Below, piece after piece: positions 44,380-54,959 of a stretch of DNA of 64,000 bases. A program made the position numbers and the translations under genes. This DNA comes from Lichenostomus cassidix (lineage: Eukaryota > Chordata > Aves > Passeriformes > Meliphagidae). The notes under the pieces are model-generated. The model saw nothing but the letters and a program-made list of their open reading frames with translations, ran no database searches and had not been told where the DNA came from. Numbering within the stretch: position 1 is the first letter of the stretch; the number at the start of each line of letters is the position of its first letter. The DNA lies in NCBI GenBank assembly GCA_008360975.2, contig CM039210.1, positions 14,448,293 through 14,512,292 of the forward strand. Direction: 5' to 3'.

Positions 44380-44862
44380 TGAGAAAGATTCTCTGAGCTT
44401 TTGCCCCCCTTCCACCAGCACAGGTGCCTGTCTGTGGCTTCCAGGGCTGAAGGCTGAACTCTTAATTCAAATTCAAATTGTAGGTAACAGCTCTGGCCTG
44501 ATGGCTTATCAGCTAAGCATGCATTTGAAACCAGCACAGAAACCCCTGAATCATCCCATGAAGGACCTTCACCCTGGAGGGGGCTTTGGGGGTTTCCAAA
44601 GACCACCAGGATATACGGAGCATGTGTGGTGCACATGCTAATGATATTAATGACTTCTGAGAAATTATTTGTATAACCACTCCTATCCTGAAGAATGTAA
44701 TTAATATTCATGATTTTACCTATAACTCTGTGTCTTTGGGGTACTGAGGTATGTGTGTTTGGTGGAAACAATTCCCCACACATCCAGTGCACTGAATAAA
44801 GCAAATACCCACTTGTCTGACTTGGTCTCTGAAGTGTCTCTGAGCTCGATTGGGGCAAATCA
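44380..44862 (+). repeat. 5' LTR of non-autonomous element
   Basis: TGAGAAAGATTCTCTG to GGGGCAAATCA. A polyadenylation-type AATAAAG occurs near its 3' end (about 44797). Confidence 0.92.
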
Positions 44863-44865
44863 AAC

Positions 44866-44883
44866 TGGCACCCCAGATGGGAC
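44866..44883 (+). other. Primer binding site
   Basis: TGGCACCCCAGATGGGAC, three bases after the LTR. A near-identical site follows the LTR at 50583. I cannot name the tRNA with confidence. Confidence 0.7.
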
Positions 44884-45109
44884 CCTGACTCTGCTCGGCT
44901 GCCGGATCCAGGGGTAAGCAGACCTCCCAGTCGCGACCCTGAATTTTCAGGGGGAGCTCAGCTGTCCTTTGGCTCACGGCGGGAGTAGACTAAGGACCAT
45001 CTGCACCAAATTAAGGTATTTGCTACTTTCAAAAGAAATGCCTGCAGGTCCGGGGTGCTAGTCCCCGAGGGTGGGTTGAGACTGGGTCTCCCGAAATTAG
45101 TCCCGGGCA

Positions 45110-45222
45110 AGGGGTTGGACCCCGCTGTCAAGAAAAGGTACTTTTAAAGGGTTGGACCCCGGGGTTGGACCCCGCTCTAGTGAAAGGTACCTTTAAGGGG
45201 TTGGACTCCACTGTACTACATC
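45110..45222 (+). repeat. Leader tandem repeat, GGGTTGGACCCCG units
   Basis: Three to four copies of ggttggacccc(g) with intervening aaaggtacytttaa, forming two imperfect units of about 45-50 bp in the untranslated leader. Each unit can fold on itself (GGGTT...ACCCC). Confidence 0.8.
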
Positions 45223-45247
45223 ACCATACTGTGATTTTTGTTCTGTC

Positions 45248-45300
45248 TGTCATTATTTTGTTACTGTGTTACTGTCATTATTTTGTTACTGTGTGAGTGT
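45248..45300 (+). repeat. Short tandem duplication
   Basis: Two copies of tcattattttgttactgtgt, about 25 bp apart. Confidence 0.85.
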
Positions 45301-45302
45301 GA

Positions 45303-45500
45303 ATGAATGAGACGTGTCACCGACACGAAGCGATAGTGGAGCTCTATCTGCGTTTCCGTTCTCTGGTGACAGAAACGGCCAGAGAAAAGCGAAGTGACTG
45401 GCAAAGAGTGAATGAGTATAAGTCTTATATAAACCGTTGGTTTGGAGTATCTGGAGGGGGGGCTGATTATATTATTGAAGGGAAAGATTTTAGCTGCTGA
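45303..45500 (+). CDS. Small ORF in element leader, unknown
   Basis: A 65-residue frame, ATG at 45303, basic and helix-prone at first (EIVELYLRFRSLVTETAREK-like run read as IVELYLRFRSLVTETAREKR) and ending ADYIIEGKDFSC. It is the first sizeable ATG frame after the PBS, in the place where gag would start. I recognise no family; it could be a gag matrix remnant or chance. Confidence 0.3.
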   Translation: MNETCHRHEAIVELYLRFRSLVTETAREKRSDWQRVNEYKSYINRWFGVSGGGADYIIEGKDFSC

Positions 45501-48500
45501 ATTGAAAACACTCAGACCCCAACACCTTTCTAATATTGCTCTATTTGATTTTGCCTTTAAAATTCTGTGTTTTGTGTGTGGAAACCATTGTGAAACTTAA
45601 ACTTAGTGCACGTGTATTAATTGTGAGAGGAAGTGATATTGTCTATTTGCTCGAGTGCTTCTGAAATTTTTAATGTGTGTGCATGTACTTTGTGTGCAAA
45701 ATTTTACCTGTGTTAATTTGTATTTTTGCCAGCATATAAATTTATGCGGGGACGCCCGCGAGATAAAAATAACTAATTGAATCCAATAAGTACCTCTTTA
45801 GAACTCCTGTGTGTAGCTGCTGAAACATGGTTGTATAGAATGTTTTAGTAGATAGAGCTTGCAAGTAAATAGAGTAAAAAAGAAGGAAAAAGAAGGAAGA
45901 AAGGAGAAGTATTTCAAGACCCTCCCCCATCTTGCCTAAAAATTTTGGCAGCTGACCCAGGGCGAGCTGCAATTCCCTGTATCCTCCCCTTTCGGAGCTG
46001 CGGGAGCAAGCGCAGAGGTGCGGGGCTGGATGCACAGGCTGGGGGCCTGTGGGGAGGTGCGGAGCCGAGCTGGAGCTGTGGGACAGCTGTGAGCTCAGCA
46101 CCAGGCAGTCCCTGACCCTGCCAGCCCCTGGGGCAGGGCGGCGGTGGGACACACCGATCACCTGTGGTGCTGCAGGCCTTGCCTGCTGAGAGCCTAGGAG
46201 GGGGAAGGGCTGTGTTTGGATACTGCAGAGGGAATGTTTAGAAATGTGGATTGTCTGTTAAGAGTTCTGTCTGGGTCACCACAATGACTTTGTGGGACAA
46301 TGAGCACCCCCAGGCAGTAGTACGGGTGGGGGCTGGAGGAAGGGCTGAATAAGCCCTGAAGAAACTGGTTAGAAAGATACTGCAAATGTATGAAAGAAAG
46401 GATAAAAGAAGGCAAAAGCAAAAGTGATGCCAAAGAGACACTGAAAGCAAAAATATCTGTAGAAAAAATATACCAAATTTTGTAATTAACTATTTCAAAG
46501 TTAAAATCTCCTGCCTGGGTTACTCTGAGTTCTTGTTTTGGTTTTTTTGAACAAAGGTTTGCTCGAATGCTTTTAATTCAAATTCTTTACCCTTCAAGCA
46601 GCCAGCCAAATTGCCTTAGAGAAAATGCAAATTAACCGCTGCAGAAAAAAAAAAATTTAGAACTGCTGAGGAGAAGGTGGAGACAAGGTGTGTCTCTGAG
46701 CCACTGTCTGGGCTGTTCAAGCAGCCAAGAACGTGACAATGTGTGCTTAATTCAAGTCCCCAAGGGGTTTCAGTCCTCTCTGTATGGTTTGTTGACATGG
46801 CAAGTAACTTTTGCAGAAAGTGTTCTTCCCCATGCTTTGAGAATTTGACAGCCACTTTTGGAGAACACGGTGGCCTGATGCTAATTTTATAAGTTACCAA
46901 ATCCAGTGGCTGGCAGCTGTTCACTGTCTCAGAATGTAGCCAGAGGCTGGCCGCACTGTCTGCAAAAGTTGTGCAGCCTGGGCTCTGATAGTAAATGAAG
47001 CCCAAGAGCTGACAATAGGAACATGTCTCATAAGTTTCACACCAAGCTAAAGATTTATTAACTCAAAAGGCATCTGAGTAGATGACCAGCACAGTTATTG
47101 TACTGCGAATCTTGTTTAGTAAAACAAGAGTATTTAAGAAAAAAAAACCACCAAAAAACAAGGGGTTTGACTCAGCCTCCTTGAAGAAGTTGAAAAAAAC
47201 CCATGACTGCACAGCATTCAGGTGATAAATCTCCAGACCCAGGCTAGGGAAGATTCACGAAGCACTCCCTGGTCTGGGGAGAAAATGTATTTAGTAGTGA
47301 GTCTTCAAAAGTACTAGAAGAGTAACAACTTGAAAAATTCACTATCATTAATGAAAGAAAGTTAAAATAAGTAAAACATTGCCTCTCATATAGTCAGCTC
47401 GAGCAGCAGAGCTGTAAGTGCTTATAAAATCCTGCGAAGTATATCAAGACAAAATAGTGAATATTTTTACTAATTCTAAATATGCATATAGAGTAATACA
47501 TGCATTTAAGAAATTATAAGGGGAAAAAAAGAAGTTTATTAACCTGCAAGAGTAAAACATTAATCCATAAAATCTTAATTTCTCACTTATTAAAAACTTG
47601 ATTTGTATAAGAATTTCCAATGGGGAGTTGAAAGAGGCAAGAATTCATCCTTCTCCCACTCTAACATGTGTTATCACTGTGCAAGTTTGTTTTAACATCC
47701 TTCAGTGTGTCCTCATCAGATAAAAAGCTGTGTCCAGATGTGAGACAAGGAGCTACTCAAGCCACAGAAGCAAAAGAACTGCTGACTTCCCTCATGACTG
47801 TGAGATCTACGGCCAGAGACTCCTCTCCAATGTGAAACTCCAGACAAAGAGGATACAAAAGAACCATATTGGACAATATAATATACAGTAAATCGATTAA
47901 AAGCTGCAACACCAAAATGAAACACATTAAATGGTTTTGTTTTGTGTATTTCCAGAACAGTGTTATCCACAGTCAGCTATCCTAGCAAAACCTTGTAATA
48001 ATTGTAATGGCAAGTATGGCTTCAGATGCAAAGGGCTAAGTAAGCCAGAAAAAAAAAAAAAGAAAGCTATATGAGCTTAAATCTAAATTTGTGAAATTGA
48101 AATATAACAATAACAAAATAATTTCATTTTAAAATGAAAAGGTTTCAAAAGGATGGCTGGCTATTCTACTAAGTATTTATAACTGTTGCTGTTTAATGCA
48201 TATTTGTTTGTCCAGTGTTTAAGAATGCTAAGCCCCACAAAAGGAAAATACTGCCTTTGAAAAATCACTAAAAGTCATAGACCAATCTGCCAGGCTTTGG
48301 GCTCTGCAATTTAAAAGATAATTTTAAATTTAAAATAGCAGTTAAAAGTGCCATTTTTCAGTAGCACATTTGAAGTCCTAGAAAAAGCTCGCAAAATCAT
48401 ATAAAAAGATCCTAAACGTCTGTTGATTTATGCGAGTGGCTAATATTTGTGAGCATATTTTTTCTGTAAATTGAAAGATAATCTAGATTTACGGAGAGTA

Positions 48501-49328
48501 AAACAAAAGACTGAAAAGGAGAGAAAAGATAGCCTAATGGATCACAAGCAAAAAACTAACAGTATGAGAGTCTTAGTCAGTTATCCTTTATGCTTTCCTC
48601 TTTCCCTTCTGCTCTGTTTGCTAGAAATTCTACCAAGGTGAGGAAGAAAAGTACCCCATTTTACAAGCAAGAAAAGCTATCAGTGGTCCTGATCACTATC
48701 TGGAGCCATGATGTGAGCTGCCAAAACTGGAAAATTAGTGTCTCTGCAACACTTCAAAATGCCTGTGTGTGTGCTGTGTGGGGAAGGGACAGGTCAGGCC
48801 TTGCCCGGTGAGACAGTGAACTGCTCCTTACCTCACCCCCCAGAGCATCCCAGCCCTGCAGTGAGGTCCAGCCATGCACACAGCAGAGGCAGTGCTGCAC
48901 AGAGCTCCAAGCCCAGCCCTGTAGTGGAGCCAGCCATGCACACAGCAGAGGCAGTGCCCAATTCTCCCCATCCCTGACTCCAAAGAAACCTGCTAGGGGA
49001 TGGAAGGCCCAAGAAAGCCAAAAGAATTAACATTCCTCTTAGAATTTCTATAGATTCTGTCTTTCTTCTTTTTCTTCAAAATAACCGCTCAACCAGTATC
49101 TCTCCACATTAGTGTTGTTCCTCAACTAACAAAGCTTACTCCGAACTTTAGTATAAAAGTATATAAACCCACCAATTTTCAGTTTTGCCAGGTAGTTTAT
49201 ACCCTGGCAAGTAAGTAAACTAAAGAAGAACCTTTCTACCATTGTAGAGGCCATAATGAATGCCACTGCAGATGCCATAAAAACACAGCAAATCAAGATA
49301 AAGAGCATCTCACAAATTAACTATAGAT
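45501..49328 (+). other. Interior of non-autonomous element, non-coding
   Basis: Mostly AT-rich with a GC-rich island at about 45940-46200. No retroviral motif was found on either strand. It contains the tandem duplication at 48845-48958. Confidence 0.6.
48845..48958 (+). repeat. Tandem duplication, about 65 bp
   Basis: Two copies of cccagccctg(c/t)agtg..gccagccatgcacacagcagaggcagtg, lying side by side. Confidence 0.85.
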
Positions 49329-49580
49329 TTGCTGTATGCCGAAAGAGAAAGAGTATGTACAGTTATAAATACAAGCTGTTGCAATTACGTTAATCCTAAC
49401 TTAAAAATGTATGTAATAGTTATTTGTGTTATTGCATTGTTATTTACTGTCTGCAATAGTAGTTATTGTGGTATAATATTATGTACTTACAACTGTGATG
49501 CTTATATTCAATGGCAAAAGTATAAACTTAGATATAAAATAGAGACAGGTATTTACTTTCATGACATACAAGACTTGTAA
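49329..49580 (+). pseudogene. Small ORF with membrane helix, possible env tail
   Basis: An 83-residue frame just before the PPT with a hydrophobic segment (MYVIVICVIALLFTVC) and a Cys/Tyr-rich tail. Position and hydrophobicity would fit the end of an env TM subunit, but no motif proves it. Confidence 0.3.
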
Positions 49581-49595
49581 AGAATTACAAATTTC

Positions 49596-49612
49596 AAAAG
49601 AAAAGGGGGGAT
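49596..49612 (+). other. Polypurine tract
   Basis: AAAAGAAAAGGGGGGAT directly before the 3' LTR. Confidence 0.88.
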
Positions 49613-50095
49613 TGAGAAAGATTCTCTGAGCTTTTGCCCCCCTTCCACCAGCACAGGTGCCTGTCTGTGGCTTCCAGGGCTGAAGGCTGAACTCTTAATT
49701 CAAATTCAAATTGTAGGTAACAGCTCTGGCCTGATGGCTTATCAGCTAAGCATGCATTTGAAACCAGCACAGAAACCCCTGAATCATCCCATGAAGGACC
49801 TTCACCCTGGAGGGGGCTTTGGGGGTCTCCAAAGACCACCAGGATATATGGAGCATGCGTGGTGCACATGCTAATGATATTAATGACTTCTGAGAAATTA
49901 TTTGTATAACCACTCCTATCCTGAAGAATGCAATTAATATTCATGATTTTACCTATAACTCTGTGTCTTTGGGGTACTGAGGTATGTGTGTTTGGTGGAA
50001 ACAATTCCCCATACATCCGGTGCACAAAATAAAGCAAATACCCACTTGTCTGACTTGGTCTCTGAAGTGTCTCTGAGCTCGATTGGGGCGAATCA
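49613..50095 (+). repeat. 3' LTR of non-autonomous element
   Basis: 483 bp, the same length as the 5' LTR. Differences from it are almost all single-base changes, mainly transitions. Confidence 0.92.
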
Positions 50096-50155
50096 CTGGT
50101 ATCGGGGAGGATGGAGAGAAGAGAGCCAAATAATTGAGAGAAACCACCAAGTGTA

Positions 50156-50583
50156 ACTGAGCATCCCGCCCTTGGACCCCAGGACCAGTACAAGTTGGCT
50201 CTCAGGCTTGGACGTTGACCAAGAACCAAGGGAGCATGCGCAAGGGAACAGGGTGAACAGTTCATCGTGATGAAGACTATGGATCATGTAGTAATCAATC
50301 ATTTGGGACCCTTGCCCACAATTAATCTGGGACACTGTGCTTGCGCAGGCATGTTTAAATGAACTTTGAACTCATTATAATACAAAGCAAAGATAGATAA
50401 TGAATATGTATAGGGGCTTTGTCTAACTTTATGCATATGTAATCTGTAACCTAATATAAGCCTAGTGAAGTGCTGCTGAGGGTGTGCATGGTTTTGGAGG
50501 GGCTACCCCCCATGCACCCCAGCTGGAATAAACACATACCTACTTCATAACTATCTGAGTTGTGGAGTCTATTCCGTGCTTCA
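50156..50583 (+). repeat. 5' LTR of gammaretrovirus-like ERV
   Basis: The right end is fixed by the PBS at 50586 (LTR ends ccgtgcttca). A polyadenylation signal AATAAAC is at about 50527. The left end is uncertain; 50156 is only a candidate TG. The 3' LTR lies beyond the window. Confidence 0.65.
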
Positions 50584-50585
50584 TT

Positions 50586-50602
50586 TGGCACCCCAGGTGG
50601 AC
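50586..50602 (+). other. Primer binding site of gammaretrovirus-like ERV
   Basis: TGGCACCCCAGGTGGAC, two bases after the LTR; almost the same as the PBS at 44866. Confidence 0.7.
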
Positions 50603-52015
50603 AAGATTTGCCTGGCTGCAGGATCAACTGAGGGGCTGACATCCTAGGCACGCCTCGGGATTTTCCTGGAGGACCTCTGCTCCTCGGCCGCTCACTGCGG
50701 GGGCAAACAACGACCACTTGCTGCAGCGGAGAAACAGTATGTGTTTTGGGTATAGGGAAGCCTGTAAGGCATATACACATGGCTAGGGCTGCTGGTAAGA
50801 CACAGAGAGACGTCCTGTGCGCAGCGTTGTCCCTGAGTGGTGAGCTTGCAAGCGACTGGTTAGGGCTGGCTAAGGGAAATCGGCAAAGTAATTCGTCGTC
50901 CTTAGCTGGCAGGGGGGGATTCACTGTCCGGTAGAGTGGCCGCGAGCGATTCTGGTGGTGGATCGTGTGGATCCCTAAGGAAACTAGTTTGAAAGAGAAC
51001 TAGTTTGAAGTATTGTTAACACCGGTGTTGTGTACGTGTGTGGGGTGCAGATTAGTCTGCACGAGCAAATAAGAAATTGATTAAGTGCGAGGCAAGTGGT
51101 CTAATAGAAGTGACAATTTGGGTATAGTTGTGAATTATTAGCTTTGGTGTATGAGTGTGGGTTTTTTGGAATTTTTGTTGTACTTTGTTGTTGTGGTCGT
51201 AAAAGCGCTTGTTGCGTTGTATTACGTGTTTATTGTTGTGTTAAGGTGAGTGAGTGTATGCAGTTGTTTGAAATTGTTGTAGTAAGTGAATAAAGAGAAA
51301 CTTTACCACGGCCAGTTAGAGACATTTTTTCGGTGATTATATCAAAAGAGCATAGCTGTGCCACAGTATGGTTAGTAGGTTTTAACACGGTGTCGGGTTT
51401 GCAGGCTTGCGGAGTTAAGACATACTATTTTTTATCGACCTGTCAGAAAGCAACTGCGCAGGTTGTAAAGAGAATAAGTTGGTGCATTATAAAAGTTTTG
51501 TGTGGACAAAATTACCAAGTTTTTTTTAAGCAGTGGAATCTTAGAAAATATTGGGAATATTGAGTTAATTTACTTAGTGCAAACAGGAGCATATAAAGAG
51601 TGGTTGCCTTTTTATTTCTTTTCTTTTTCTTTCCTCTTCCTCCCTCTCAGTAATTAATCTTGATTTTTATTTTTTTTTCTTTCTCTCTCTCTCATACTAG
51701 CTTGGCTTTGAGTGAAATTAATGAGATGCTTGTCTGATGCCAAAAAAAAATACCTTTCTGTTTTGAATGTAAAAATAATTACTGTAAGCTTTGGGCATTG
51801 TGTGAATGTGCTGTGACAGAGCAGTCAGAAGCAGCTGTTATTGCCTTAGTGTGTGGAAAGAGTCATTTAGTTCCTGAAACCTGATTAGCGCAAGAGGAAA
51901 ATTGGAAAAAAAAAGAGAAAAAAGCAGAAAAAACCAAAAAAAAAATCCAGTAAGTCAGTGTGAAAAGAGGTTTGCCTAGAAAAGAGATTGAACCAAGAGA
52001 AGGAAATAGATAAGA
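50603..52015 (+). other. Long untranslated leader of the ERV
   Basis: About 1.4 kb between PBS and gag start: the first 150 bp resemble the leader of the element at 44380, the rest is T/G-rich with polypyrimidine stretches near 51600-51700. Short frames at 50746 and 51333 have no recognisable product. Confidence 0.6.
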
Positions 52016-52205
52016 TGGGAACTGGGCAAAGCAAAGAAGTTCCTAAAACAACTCCACCTGGCTGTGTTTTACCACATTGGAAGGAAATTGCAGGGAGTGG
52101 AGGTACAGAAGATAAAAGAACTCTTATTAAATTTTTAACTTAGTAGTGGCCTTTGTACAGGCTAGATGACAGAATTAGATGGCCTCCATATGTGTTTTTA
52201 GAATA
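52016..52205 (+). pseudogene. gag: gag matrix remnant
   Basis: ATG at 52016 starts MGTGQSKEV, a myristoylation-type matrix N-terminus followed by CVLPHWKEIAG. Two consecutive TAG codons (from 52140) and then TAA interrupt it. The rest of gag (capsid, nucleocapsid) is deleted: protease sequence begins about 130 bp further on. Confidence 0.75.
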
Positions 52206-52338
52206 TAACACACTATTATAATTAATGTTGTTTTTTTTTAAAAAAAAGAAAATAGAACAACCAGCAAAGAAGATGAGGTCGAGAAGGAGTCATCGCAGAC
52301 ATGAAAGAAGACTGAAGAAGACTGGAGAACTCCACCCT

Positions 52339-53625
52339 AGCAGATCCACTGGTTATACTGAAGCTAGGGGAAAAAGAAATAGAATTTTTGGTGGACTCGG
52401 GGGCAACATACTCGGTTTTAAATAAAGCTTTAATGCTGGTGGGGGATGATTATATCATGGTTCAAGGGGCAACTGGCCAATCTGAAAAAGCATATTTTTG
52501 CAAACCTTTAAAGTATAAACTGGGAAAGCAATGGGGTATTCACAAGTTTTTGTACATGCCCAGATCTCCAAAAGACCTTTTGGGCAGAGATCTGTTGGAA
52601 CAGTTACAAGCAACCATTTCATTCAAAGACGGGGAAATTACTCTGGAGGTAAATGATCATCAATATATTGAAGTATTAAGTTTGATGCAAACAACCACAA
52701 AAGCTGAGGGAGAAATTAGTGAAGAAATTATGAATCAAGTATTCCCTGGGGTATGGGCAACAAACATACCTGGAAGAGCTAAAAATGCACCCCCAATACA
52801 AATTAAGTTGAAAGAAGGGAAACAACCAGTCAGGGTTAAACAATACCCCCTTAAGAAAGAAGACAAGGAAGGAATTAGCCCAGTGATTGAAAACTTTTTA
52901 CAGCTAGGACTATTGAGAGAGTGCAAATCTGATTTCAACACCCCCATTTTACCAGTCTGAAAACCTGATGGGTCATATCGGGTGGTACAAGATTTAAGGG
53001 CAGTAAACAAAATAACTGAGGACCTCTATCCTGTGGTGTCAAATCCCTATGCACTACTAACTGAGCTAACACCTGAACTAACCTGGTTCACTGTTTTAGA
53101 TTTGAAAGACGCCTTCTTTTGCCTCCCTCTCCATGAAGCCAGCCAGAAAATATTTGTGTTTGAATGGGAAAATCCCAAAAGCGGATGCAAAACTCAGCTC
53201 ACTTGGACGGTGTTGCCTCAAGGATTCAAGAACAGTCCCACCCTATTCGGAGATTAACTAGCAAAAGACCTGGAATCCTGGGAAGCCCCCTCTGAAGAAG
53301 GGAAGCTATTGCAATACGTTGATGACATCCTAATAGCTACCCAGACAGAAGAAGCCTGTGTACTCTGGACAATAAATTTACTAAATTTCCTGGGGCTCCA
53401 AGGGTACAGGGTGTCCAAGAAAAAAGCTCAAGTAGTAAAACCAAAAGTAATTTATTTGGGCTATGAAATCAGTGCTGGGCAGCAAACTTTGGGACAAGAC
53501 CAGAAAGAGGCCATCTGCCAAACCCCAAAAACCCTGAACTGTAAAGGAGCTACATTCCTGGGGATGACAGGATGGTGCAGGCTTTGGATCCTTAGTTATG
53601 GGGTCCTTGTAAAACCTTTGTATGG
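52339..53625 (+). pseudogene. pol: Gammaretrovirus-like pro and reverse transcriptase
   Basis: One frame with two in-frame stops (TGA at 52958, TAA at 53256). The protease comes first, with active site FLVDSGATYSVLN and the LLGRDLLEQL C-terminal motif. RT follows: [33 protein letters not shown] and the catalytic YVDD (QYVDDILIATQ). The YVDD and single pro-pol frame are gammaretrovirus or class I traits. The frame is cut at 53625 by the ERVL-like provirus and resumes at 60697. Confidence 0.93.
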
Positions 53626-54522
53626 TGTCTTGGTTTTGAAAGACAGGTGTCTGTCAAGAGAGGTTGAACCTTCCCCTAGAGCAGAGGATGTGATTTTCTT
53701 CCCCTCCTCTTTCTGAATTATTTAATTTTGTAAATCAAGGGCTTTTAGGCAAAGGTATGGGAAAAAGGAGTATCAGTTCTTTACTAGTATCTATAAACAA
53801 ACAATAACAATAATAGCAAACTACAACTAGAACCAGAAAACCAAACAGCAGATAACGTGAGCTGCTGAACCTTCTCCCGTGTGGTGTAATCACGGTTGCA
53901 AGCAGCAGGAGCGCTGTTGAGCTCCTGGCTGGCCAGGGCAGGTGCGATGACTCCCGAGCGGCTGTAGGTGGCGCTGTGGCGCAGGGTCAGGTCACTGTCT
54001 GGCAACTGCAATGGCGGACGGGCTGAGGAACACGCAGCGCAGCAGGAACAGCTCAGGGCAGCGAGGGAACAGGGCAACAGGAGCGGGCTCTCTCTCTCTC
54101 TCCGGCCAGCGAGAATTTCCACAGTCACAGCAGACGCTGCGGTCTCATGCGGCAGAGGGCGGGGGCAGGCAGCAGAGGCAGCCGGACTCTCCCGGCAGCA
54201 GCCACGAGGGAACGCAGCCCGGGGGGGGGGAAACGTGCCCCTCCCTGTGAGGAGAAAAGTTGAATCAAAGCTCACCCAGCCAGGAGGGAAGAGAAGCAGG
54301 GCACAGCTGGATCTCCTCTGGTAGCAGCTGGAAAGCTAGGAGCCAGCAGCCTCTACCCTCAGCGTTCGAACCACGAGAGAGAGTGTTCCCCAGCAGCTCT
54401 CCCTTACCTTGCCCTGCCCAAAAACTTAGCCTTTGTCTTTTACAAAAGGGCTTGATTGCTCTGAAAATTAGACGATTTGTTGCCTAGTGACAGGAATGGG
54501 AAGAAATTCTCAACCCCCAACA
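53626..54522 (-). repeat. 3' LTR of ERVL-like provirus
   Basis: 897 bp, TGTCTTGGTTTTG to CCCCCAACA on the plus strand. It carries a (CT)n run and a GC-rich core at 54080-54240. Spurious frames on both strands arise here and in the partner LTR. Confidence 0.93.
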
Positions 54523-54959
54523 TACTCCACCCCGAATTTTTTCCCATTCTAACATGTTACATTGAGCTTAAACATTCAGATTATATACACGCATGCATTA
54601 CTCTAACTATATACATATATACATGCAGATATGGATACAGGCACAGTGTTATGGACAATTCAACCTCAACTAATGTCTCTCTGAGGTATGCATCGTATTT
54701 CTCCATCCTTTTGCATCACCCACTAGGTACACTCTGGTCTCTGAGCGAAAACAACCCCCCGGGTGGGTCTGTCTTTGCCTGAGGTAGAATTAATTTACAC
54801 AGTTTTTTCTAGCATGCTTCTCGTGTGTACCACTGGAACTTTATCTCTGTTTGTTGTTTGCAGGGGTTTAGATTGGGCAGGGCTAGCTCAGTTGGTGGAA
54901 TCTCGGGTGTTAACTAGCCAGGTGGCCTTGGCTAAATGCTGTTTTTAACCTTTAAAAGT
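54523..54959 (-). other. Provirus 3' non-coding part
   Basis: Between the end of integrase and the 3' LTR, with a purine-rich minus-strand stretch (GGGAAAAAATTCGGGGTGGAG) at the LTR boundary serving as the probable PPT. No env is recognised. Confidence 0.65.

Larger units (their letters stand above)
44380..50095 (+). mobile_element. Non-autonomous LTR element, class I type
   Basis: A 5,716-bp element with two 483-bp LTRs (44380-44862 and 49613-50095), a PBS, a PPT and a perfect 4-bp duplication, ctgg (44376-44379 and 50096-50099). Its interior shows no reverse transcriptase, integrase, protease or capsid on either strand. The LTRs differ at about nine positions. Its leader resembles that of the gammaretrovirus-like ERV just downstream, so it may have been copied in trans by such a virus. 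Solo LTRs at 1534 and 10861 are relatives. Confidence 0.9.

Noticed and set aside
45110..45300. CRISPR-like array
   Set aside because: Only a few imperfect units with no unique equal-length spacers, in vertebrate DNA; it is a retroelement leader repeat.
53784..54487. Repeated 118- to 163-residue frames in duplicated 54-kb and 60-kb blocks
   Set aside because: The blocks are the two LTRs of one provirus, not a duplicated gene.
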